From: Paludibacteraceae bacterium
GTDB taxonomy: Bacteria > Bacteroidota > Bacteroidia > Bacteroidales > Paludibacteraceae
DNA: 37,455 bases
Direction: 5' to 3'
Assembly (NCBI GenBank): GCA_905233255.1
Contig: CAJOCN010000015.1
Span: 1 to 37,455, forward strand
Below, piece by piece: positions 16,270 through 24,900 of this stretch; within the stretch, counting starts at the first letter, position 1, and each line of letters opens with the position of its first letter. The notes beneath the pieces are model-generated. The model saw only the letters and a list, made by a program, of their open reading frames with translations, did no database searches and was not told the DNA's origin. A program made the position numbers and the translations under genes.

Positions 16270-16300
16270 CAAAGGTAGTAAAAAAATCTGACATACGCAA
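16270..16300 (-). promoter_or_regulatory. Promoter for the ileS operon
   Basis: Minus-strand -33 TTGCGTATGTCA (TTG at 16300-16298) and -7 TACCTTTG (16277-16270), with 23-bp first-base spacing. The predicted leader is about 35 nt. Confidence 0.87.
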
Positions 16301-16317
16301 ATAAAAAGGGTGTTTTG

Positions 16318-17664
16318 TCAATTTTTCGCCCCTTGGAGGCTTTTTCGGGCAGTCAGAAGGACGATGACGGCAGTGATGGCGGAGAGGGTGTCGCTCACAG
16401 GGATGGACCACCAGACGCCGTTGACGGGGTCGGTGAAGAAGCGCGGCAGGAGGATCGCCAGCGGAATGAGGTAGATCACCTGTCTGGTGAGGGAGAGGAA
16501 GATGGCTTTGCCTGCCTTGCCGATAGAGGTGAAGAGGTTACCGGTGACCATCTGGAACCCGACGATGAGCATGGAGCTGCAGATGACGCGCATGGGGTGG
16601 ATTGTTCGGGCGATGAGTTCGGGGTCGTGGGTGAACATACGCGTCATCAGTTCAGGAAAACACTCGCCGAGGATAAAGACAAGCCCCATGACTCCGGTAG
16701 CGTACGCGCAGGTGAGATAGAAGGACTGCTGCACGCGGTCGTAATGGCGCGCGCCGTAGTTATATCCGGCTACGGGTTGCATTCCCTGGTTGAGACCCAT
16801 CACCATCATGGCGAAGATGAAGGTCAGCCTGTTGATCACGCCGTACGAAGCAATCGCCAGATCGCCGCCGAAGTTCTTGAGCTGGTTATTGATGATGATG
16901 ACGACGAAGCAATGGGCGATGTTGTAGAGGAAAGGCGACATTCCGATGGCTAAAGCGCGGGTGGTTATATGCCGGTTAAGGCGCCAAATTCCCCGATGAA
17001 ATCGGACTAATTCGTTCGGGTCCATGAATTTGGTGAGTTGCCAGACGACCGCTACCGCCTGACTGATCACGGTCGCCAACGCGGCTCCGCGGACACCCAT
17101 GTCGAGGCCGAAAATGAAGATCGGGTCCAAGATAATATTGATGATTACGGCAACAATCGTGGCGGTCATTGAGAAGCGGGGATGCCCTGCGGAACGGAGC
17201 AGGGCGTTGAGTCCGAAATAGATGTGGGTCAAGATGTTTCCGTAGAGGATGATCTCCATGTATTCATGGGCATAAACGATGGTGTCCTCGCTGGCGCCGA
17301 AGGCATACAGAATAGGGTCCAACCAGATCAGTCCGGCGGTCATGACGATGGCGGAGAGGATGATGTTCATCACTATCACGTTGCCCAACACCCTGTTGGC
17401 GCGCTCGTAGTCTTTCTCGCCCAAGTAGATTGCCAGGAGCGACGAGGCGCCTACGCCGACCAGACTGCCGAAGGCGGCACAAATATCCATGAAGGGTTTG
17501 GCGACCGTCAGTGCGCCCAATGCCAACGCGCCGCAGCCGTGACCGATATAAATGCTATCCACTATGTTGTACAGCGAGGTAGCCGTCATGGCGATGATGG
17601 CGGGAAGGGCGTACTTGAATAGCAGTTTATGTACCGGTGCGGTGCCGAGGTCGTTACAATTCAC
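16318..17664 (-). CDS. MATE-family multidrug/toxin efflux transporter
   Basis: 448 residues with about 12 hydrophobic segments in two homologous halves. The N-terminal GTAPVHKLLFKYALPAIIAMTATSLYNIVDSIYIG and the mid-protein GMQPVAGYNYGARHYDRV are typical of MepA-like MATE exporters, which expel cations or drugs in exchange for Na+ or H+. The start is a GTG (17662-17664) inside the 7-bp repeat array at 17654-17698. Conserved residues begin six codons later, so the GTG is well placed. It follows mrp by 10 bp and is probably co-transcribed. The substrate is unknown. Confidence 0.92.
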   Translation of the reverse strand: MNCNDLGTAPVHKLLFKYALPAIIAMTATSLYNIVDSIYIGHGCGALALGALTVAKPFMDICAAFGSLVGVGASSLLAIYLGEKDYERANRVLGNVIVMNIILSAIVMTAGLIWLDPILYAFGASEDTIVYAHEYMEIILYGNILTHIYFGLNALLRSAGHPRFSMTATIVAVIINIILDPIFIFGLDMGVRGAALATVISQAVAVVWQLTKFMDPNELVRFHRGIWRLNRHITTRALAIGMSPFLYNIAHCFVVIIINNQLKNFGGDLAIASYGVINRLTFIFAMMVMGLNQGMQPVAGYNYGARHYDRVQQSFYLTCAYATGVMGLVFILGECFPELMTRMFTHDPELIARTIHPMRVICSSMLIVGFQMVTGNLFTSIGKAGKAIFLSLTRQVIYLIPLAILLPRFFTDPVNGVWWSIPVSDTLSAITAVIVLLTARKSLQGAKN

Positions 17665-17698
17665 AATTTACAATTTACAATTTACAATTTACAATTTT
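17654..17698. repeat. 7-bp tandem repeat (CAATTTA) forming the mrp/MATE junction
   Basis: Five or six CAATTTA/CAATTCA units. On the minus strand they encode the last residues and stop of Mrp (IVNCKL, TAA) and, through one T-to-C change, the GTG start and NCN of the MATE protein. Confidence 0.9.
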
Positions 17699-18742
17699 TT
17701 GTACGATGGAATCGAAGAAAGTTGCAGCCGGGTGTCCCTCTTGCAGGACGATCGGCATGCCTTCGTCTCCCCCCTCGCGGATGGATTGTACGAGGGGTAC
17801 CTGACCGAGGAGAGGAACATGCAGTTCTTCGGCGAGTTTCTTGCCGCCGTCTTTACCGAAGATATAGTACTTGTTTTCGGGTAATTCGGCAGGTGTGAAG
17901 AACGCCATATTCTCGATGAGACCGAGGATATTTACATTCACTTTCTCGTTCCGGAACATCTCCACGCCCTTGCGTGCATCGACGAGCGCGACGGGTTGGG
18001 GTGTCGTGACGACGATGACGCCCGTCAGTTGCAGTTCGCTGATGAGGGTGAGGTGAATATCGCTGGTACCGGGCGGGAGGTCGATGAGGAAATAGTCCAG
18101 TTCGCCCCAGTTGGCATCTTCGATAAGCTGTTTGAGGGCATTGGATGCCATTCCACCGCGCCAGATGACCGCTTGCCCGGGATCGACGAAGAAGCCGATG
18201 GATAGCATCTTCACGCCGTACTGTTCGATGGGTTCGATGAGCGTTCTTCCGTCGATTTCAACGGAGTAAGGCCGGCAGTCCTCTACCCTGAACATCTTGG
18301 GCATCGAGGGTCCGTGTATGTCTGCGTCGAGCAGTCCTACGCGGTAGCCGGCTTTGGCGAGCGCCACGGCGAGGTTGGCGGTAACGGTCGATTTGCCCAC
18401 TCCGCCCTTCCCGCTATGGATGGCGATGATGTGCGTGGCTGCGCCATTTGAAGATTGGAAAATTTGAGAATTTGAGGATTGTGAATTGTGAATTGCCGAA
18501 GGGTTCTTGACATGAATATGCGGTACCACGTTGGGATCGACATACGTCCGGAGAGCCGCTTCGGCGGCTTTCAGTACGGATTTGAGGAAGGGGTCATTTT
18601 CTTTGTGGAAGATGAGTGAGAAAGAGACCTCAAATCCGGAGATGCGTATATCATCCTCGAGCATGCCGCTCTCGATGAGGTCTTTACCGGTACCGGGGTA
18701 GCGTACATGGCGCAGGGCGTCTATTATCTGTTGCGGATACAT
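17675..18742 (-). CDS. Mrp/ApbC-type Fe-S cluster carrier ATPase
   Basis: 355 residues. The N-terminal MIP18/DUF59 domain (about 1-80) is joined to a ParA/MinD-like P-loop ATPase with GKGGVGKST near residues 110-118, DADIHGPSMPK, and LIDLPPGTSDIH as Walker B. Such proteins bind and transfer Fe-S clusters in the cytosol. The interdomain linker (about 82-98) is encoded by the 18446-18495 repeat and reads HNSQSSNSQIFQSSN. The last residues come from the heptamer array shared with the MATE gene. It has its own promoter at 18788-18818 and a roughly 40-nt leader filled by ATTACGA repeats. The family is certain; the client protein is unknown. Confidence 0.94.
   Translation of the reverse strand: MYPQQIIDALRHVRYPGTGKDLIESGMLEDDIRISGFEVSFSLIFHKENDPFLKSVLKAAEAALRTYVDPNVVPHIHVKNPSAIHNSQSSNSQIFQSSNGAATHIIAIHSGKGGVGKSTVTANLAVALAKAGYRVGLLDADIHGPSMPKMFRVEDCRPYSVEIDGRTLIEPIEQYGVKMLSIGFFVDPGQAVIWRGGMASNALKQLIEDANWGELDYFLIDLPPGTSDIHLTLISELQLTGVIVVTTPQPVALVDARKGVEMFRNEKVNVNILGLIENMAFFTPAELPENKYYIFGKDGGKKLAEELHVPLLGQVPLVQSIREGGDEGMPIVLQEGHPAATFFDSIVQKIVNCKL
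18446..18497. repeat. 7/8-bp tandem repeat encoding the Mrp interdomain linker
   Basis: Units ATTTGAAG, ATTGGAAA, ATTTGAGA, ATTTGAGG, ATTGTGA, ATTGTGA. Translated on the minus strand as HNSQSSNSQIFQSSN, between the DUF59 and ATPase domains. Confidence 0.85.
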
Positions 18743-18748
18743 CTTTAA

Positions 18749-18779
18749 AATTACGAATTACGAATTACGAATTACGAAA
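18749..18779. repeat. 7-bp tandem repeat (ATTACGA x4) in the mrp leader
   Basis: Four perfect ATTACGA units lie between the predicted transcription start and the mrp ATG, occupying most of the 5' UTR. Confidence 0.9.
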
Positions 18780-18787
18780 AACGGGTA

Positions 18788-18818
18788 CAAAGGTAGTATT
18801 TTTTTTTGACATACGCAA
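18788..18818 (-). promoter_or_regulatory. Promoter for mrp-MATE
   Basis: Minus-strand -33 TTGCGTATGTCA (TTG at 18818-18816) and -7 TACCTTTG (18795-18788), with 23-bp first-base spacing. The spacer is nearly all A. Confidence 0.87.
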
Positions 18819-18871
18819 AAAAAAATGAAAAATGAAAGATGAAAGATGAAAAATGAAAAATGAAAAATGAA
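18819..18871. repeat. 7-bp tandem repeat (AAAATGA) between the giant gene and the mrp promoter
   Basis: Seven units, mostly AAAATGA with two AAGATGA. They lie between the terminator hairpin of the giant gene and the -33 element of the mrp promoter. Confidence 0.9.
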
Positions 18872-18897
18872 AAAATCGCCCCGAAGGACGATTTTTT
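18870..18897 (-). terminator. Intrinsic terminator of the giant secreted-protein gene
   Basis: AAAAAATCG, a ten-base loop region, CGATTTTTT. It lies about 20 bp after the stop codon. The A/T arms make it potentially bidirectional. Its first 17 bases (AAAAAATCGCCCCGAAG) recur at 26199 beyond the other end of the same gene. Confidence 0.8.
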
Positions 18898-18917
18898 CTC
18901 ATTGTGAATGTTAATTG

Positions 18918-21900
18918 TCACCTCATCTCTTGTCCGGTGAGGGTATAGATTTTCTCTCCCCGGAGGATGAATATCTGCCCGTCTATCAGCACTTTGGTGA
19001 CGCCCTCTGTACCAGCTTGGATATCCTCGATGGCTTGGTCCATACTACGGCGATCGACCACGTTGCTTCGTCCGCTCAGCGCAGCCGCAGGTGCTTTTGC
19101 CTTGCCCGGAGCGTTAGCCGCAGCGGAGAGCACGTATTCGATTGCATAATAAGGTTCGCTGTCCGCGGGTGCCTGATCGGTGTAGGAGGTGTTGGACGCC
19201 GCTACGGAAGCTATCTGCGTGAGGCTTGCCGGCGTGGCACCGCGGAGGATATTATAGGAGCCTATAGCGGCACCCTCGTAGGCGTTCCAGATGAGGTTGA
19301 ACGTGCCGTTCGTCACACCGCGATTGATCGTCAGGTGCACCGTCTTATGAATTCTGCTCTCGGGTGATTCATCATTAGCGGCGGTGACACCGGTGATGCG
19401 GTAGCGTTCGGCTTTCTGCGTTGCATCGGAGAGCGCATCGGTGAACGAGCCTGTCGAAGCGGCAGCCGAACCGATGAACTGGAACTCATTGAGGGTGTTG
19501 CCCTCCTTATAGACGTTCACCGTTGCGAACGCATCAGCGTTGGTCCACGAGACTACATTATGTCCGTTGGCATCGGTGGTGACAAGGGTGATTACAGGTA
19601 TGTCGGTGGACGGCATGACGGTCACAGGCTGCGTGAAACGTACGGAGCAGCCGTCGCTATTCGTCACCTCCAGATAGAGGGTGACTTCATGTCCGACGAG
19701 CGAGCCGGTATTTCCGGCTTTCCGTACAGCCGTTACGTTGAGCCCGTTGGCTGTAAGGCGGTAGTCGAGGCGCAGTACGGCACTACCACCGGCAGGCGCG
19801 GAGCTCGGCAGCTGTACGCCGGAGGAGGTAACCGGATAAGCCTCGCCGTAGTCGTCAATGAGCGCGTACCATGTATAGGTCACACCCTCGGGCACGGTAG
19901 CCGCAGCGGCAGTCCCCTCGTAGAGGACGGTCGGGAGCACTACGTCGAGTGCGCTCGGGTCGCTGATGGCGATGGTACGTGTGTAGGTCTCGCCGTTGAG
20001 GGTGAGTGTGATGGTCTTGTCGCCGCCCTGATGGTCAAACGGCCAATAGACGGTATAAGGACCGAATCCGGAACCCTTTACCACGGTTGCGCCGTTCCAG
20101 TTCCACTCCGGCGTGCCGGTGGTCTCTGCGCCGCGGTAGGAGACAGTCACATACTTGTCCGCACAAGCGGAAGCGGGAGCCTCTATCGGACTGCGGGTCA
20201 CGTTAGCCACCACCGCCTCGGTAAAGAGCGAGAGTTGGTTCTGGCGATCCAGTGCCTGGATAGCAATCTCGTAGTTGCCGCCCCACAGATAAGTCGTCGG
20301 AATAAGGAACTGAGTAGCTTCTATATAATCATAATCCGGCAGGTATGCCGCATTGGCGTTCAGTCCGTTCTGCGGAGAGATGAGCCATGTTGCCACTCCT
20401 TGCCGTTTGACGGCGAGGTTATAACGCATCAATGCTGCCGGCGTGTGGTCATCGACCGCTGCGTTCCATTTGATGAGCAGTCCCTCTTCGGTCATCTGCG
20501 CTTGGAGTCCGGTCGGCGCTGCCGGACGCTCGTCGGCTTGCGCAACAATAGGATAGAGTTGTTCTCCGTTGACTAACAATCGGCGGTCACCGGCTGCTAT
20601 ATCTACCGCTTTCGCCGAAGCGCCGTACTTGCTTGCGTCCGGTATGATGAATCCGTGCGAAAGCAAACCATCTGCTCCCATATACCATACATAAATACCG
20701 GTATGTCCCTCTCCTGCAGCAGGGTTCTTGACTGCCGCCATAAGGTCAGGATAGCCGTTATTATCGAGGTCAGCGAGTTTGGAAAGCATTTCGTAACTGT
20801 TCAACGCCTCGCTGTTCGGCATTTTCTGAGGAGCAGAGAACGACTGGTTGGCATTGTTCCAAAGGACAGCCAGGTAATCCTGCTCAGCGTCAGACATACT
20901 CGTAGGCCGTACGATAAGGTCCAAATAGCCGTCACCGTTGAGGTCGGCGCAACGATATGAAATGGTTGTTTCGAGTTCCTGTGCAAACGGTATTGTTTTC
21001 TGCTCAAACGCAGCACCGCCCTTGTTGAGGAATACAGACAGATTGCCATACGTCAGTACATTTCCGTACTTGTCTGTTGTTGTGCCGTCTCCCGCGAAGG
21101 CGATGTCGGTAAATCCGTCATGGTCGAAGTCGGCAAACAGCACGTTATTTCCTTGTCCCATGATACTTTGGAAGAACTCCGCGTCGCCGTTGACGGTGAA
21201 CTGCTTCCATTCGTTACCGCCGTTGCCGTCCAACTCGATGAGTTGGTAGTGGTTGGCCGGGTTCATCATCAGGTTATCATACAGACCGTTGTGCGTCAGA
21301 TCGCGGCGGAGCGAGTGAGCGGAGTAATTATCCTCCGGGTTACTGCCACTTTCGTAATACTCGAACAGGTACAGCAGATTGTCGTCCTCCTGCTGGGGGA
21401 TAAGGGTCGGTTGGGTGGCGTCGTGGTAGAGAACACCGTAGGTACCGTTCCATGCATTGCCGCTGAAGGTCAACAGGTCGATTGCTCCGTCGCGGTTGTA
21501 GTCATACCAAAGGACTTCACCCGGGGTCAGATTGGTGTTCCAGAGCCCTGCGGCTTTGGCGAAGAACGACTCCGTGGGCACACCGTCCATGACGGTCATG
21601 GTGTTATTGTCGCCCTTGATCCCGTCCATACGGCCGTCGAAGTTATAGTCCGCCATCGGCGAATCGGTATCCACGGGCTGTTTGCGGTTACCCCCCTCAT
21701 CGGTGAAAGTGAAAGTCAACGCCTCACCTACTCCTGCCGGCAGTACGGTTATCGTTGCCATAGCCGATGCCGTGCTGTTGTCGGGAGCCGTTATGGTGTG
21801 GGTGATGGTCTTATCACCGCTAGCGGTGAAGGACAAAATCAACTTGGTACTTGGTACTTGGTCACTTGAAGCACTTGGTACATAGTCTCCGTCCAGTACC

Positions 21901-24900
21901 GTCCACGTATGGTTGTACCCTTCCGGCAGCGCCGTAAAGGTCAGTTCTACAGTCTCGTTGATATTGATGGAGTTGCGGTCAAGGGCAAACCCAACCGGCA
22001 GGTACGTATGTGCGGCAGTGGCCTCTTGCGACCAAGCCGAACCGCTGTGCTGTGCGTCGATGGCTTGCACTGCAACATATACCGTCGCGGGTGCGTATGT
22101 GCGCAAATCAATAGTATAAGAGTGCTCCTTGCCCATGTTACCGTCAATGAAGTTACGGCGGCTACCGTCCGCATTGGCGTGGGCGGCGAGAATATCGTTG
22201 CCGCCTGCCGTCGTACCGATACGCAGGGCATAAGTGAGGTCAGCGACTGCTGTCTTGTCATCCGAACCGTTGCCCCAAGTGATGGTCAGCGAACCATCGG
22301 TATAGCTGAGTGTCGGAGCTGCCGGAGCCGTAGGACGGGTATTAGCCGTAACGGTGATATTATCCGGCAGCGGATAGAACTCGGTCACACCTTTGTTGCG
22401 ACCCGAGACCCAGATCTCCAATTTACCATCGTTATCGAGGTCTTCGGCACTCACAGGATAATCGGTTAACGGCCGTCGCGAGTTATCCCAATAGATCTCA
22501 CGCCGGATAACATCGGACGCCAGCAGGAAGGGCGTGGTATTGAAACTCATACCGTTTTGTCCTTGGAGCCAAACGAGGTCATATTGATTATCCGTTGAAG
22601 CTCTGTACGCTAAGAGGTCATAGATCCCATCGCCATCCAGATCCTGCATACCCATGAAAGCCAAGGAGTTAGCGCCGTAATTCTGCTCCGGCTGTTGGGT
22701 GAAGTTACCGTTACCGTCGTTCACAAAGAAACAGGTATAAGCATAGCCGGTGGCGTTGTTCTCCGCCGAGAAAGTAGCTAAGATATCCACGTCGCCGTCT
22801 TGGTCGAAATCATAGCAATGGACGAGGTTGTCCGAAGCGGCATTCTGATAGAGCAAGGTCTGAACAAGCTGGTTGGTGTTCTTATTATAGATAACGGTAT
22901 ATAGTTTCTCTCCAGGGAAGATGAAATCAGTAATACCATCGTTATTGAGGTCGGCAGGAATAACCGCTCCGTTGGTCGATGTCCACACCCATTTGCCGTT
23001 ATCCATGTTGGTATAGATAATACCCGTTTTCTCATCAATAAGATCCACTAATCCGTCGCCGTTGAGGTCGATGGCTTTGGTGGGTGCATTGATCTGTCTG
23101 CCGATACCCGGTGCTTTCTTCGGGTCGGAAGGATTGCGCCGCGGCGCACGCGATAAAGACGCAGCGCACAGCGTAGTCGAATAGGTATAGCGGGACACTT
23201 CACCCAACGAGTAGTTCTGCGGGTTGTTGTACTGATCTTGTTCTTCGGGTGTCATCTGCGCCACGAACTCATTCCAATCCATCACCTGCATTGTCTTCTT
23301 TTGGTACGTGCCGTCAGGAAGCTGGTATGCAACGGCACCGTAATAGGCGGTTGCTCTATTGGACATCGTGAGCGATTGGTCAAGGATTAAGTAATCGTTG
23401 CGTCCGTCGCAGTTGATATCCATGTTCATTACCGCCAAGGCGTTCTTTTGAGGGAACACGTAGCTGCCGGCGTTACTCATCATTAGTTCTTTGTCGAACG
23501 TACTGATCTCCGGTTTGTTGTCCGCATTCAGGTGTTCGAAATAAGCTATCGAACTACCCAGACTCTCGGAAGCTGTATATGTGAAAGTAGCGAGTTCTTC
23601 TTGAATACGGAATTGCTTTGTTATATCTTTAGTCAAAATATACGAAGTCTTCCAATCGAATACCGATTTTTGCATCTCATAGTTATAATAGACGCCCCCA
23701 TTCGAGTGCTCAATCATCACCATCTGCTTCAGACCGTTACCGCTGAAGTCATAAAGCGCCTCCGCGCGTGGTAGCGGCACATAGATGATATCGTCATCCG
23801 CGTTCACGCGACCTATATAAGGCGTATAACCATCGGTAATACCTGTTTCTTCATAACTGTTATAACCCGGAACCCATCTGCCTTCTACATACGTTCCATA
23901 CACAATTACCGTATCTCCTTGGCTCAACTGCATCGCGCTATAAAACGGCTCGTAGTCAACACTCATCATATGGTATACGTTCTCGTTACAGTCATCCGAT
24001 TCGCCGTTATCCGTCAGTCTGAAGGATAACGTACCTCCGGTCTCTACTGAACTGCAGAGCATTTCGTATATCACACCTTTGACAGCAAAATAAGTCCCAC
24101 CCGGAGGTGTCTTCCGGAACTCATCGCTGTTCTTAAAGCTACACCACTGACCTACCGTCATGATATCAGACGAGTTAACATTGAACGTATAAGTAGGCTT
24201 AATCGTTACGGACTCGGTGATATTCGTCAACGGATGGTCCCAACCGGTAAAGGTATGACACGACAACTGCGGCGCAGCCGGTGCTACCGCGTCACCGCCA
24301 ATCTGTACGAACTGCTTCTCCAGCACTTTGCCATACAGGTCGGTAAAGGTAACCTCCGCATAATTCGGGTCAAGCGTGTATTGGGCTTGCGTGATGATAT
24401 CCTCGGTTACGTTCGTAAACGGTACGCTCCAGCCGGAGAACACCAATCCAGTAATAGCCGGAGCCTCAGGAGCCGTAGCGGTACCGTTCTGCACTGTGTC
24501 CGTCTTCAGCACATTGCCGTCCTTGTCGAGGAAGGTGACAAGAGTCGGTGCCACGGAGGACAGCACCTCAAACCGCGTCACGCCCACTTCGTTGTTCCAG
24601 CTCGTGGTAGTGAGTGTGAGCGAGTTTGTCGCCCCTTTCCAGGTAGCGATGTTTCCGCTGGCGGCGAAGGTACCGCTGGTACAGGTAGAGCCCGCCACGC
24701 GCTGCGCATCATCCGCATCGAGACACGTGAAACGCACCGTGCGGAAAGTCTCCGTAGCACTGATGGCTATCGTATTACCCGCAAAAATGACCACCTTGCC
24801 TTCTCTGCTTGCCCATTCGGTAGCTTCTGTTGCGCGGTCGCCGGAGAGTGTGATAGTAGCACCGCCGGAGGTGAAAGAAATAGAGTTATTTCTAGTATTC

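Noticed and set aside
16231..16272. Upstream ATG for ileS
   Set aside because: The codon lies inside the -7 promoter box. ATG 16230 gives the normal IleS start.
17654..18871. CRISPR-like array from the clustered repeats
   Set aside because: Units are 7-8 bp and contiguous without spacers, words differ between arrays, and no cas genes are present.
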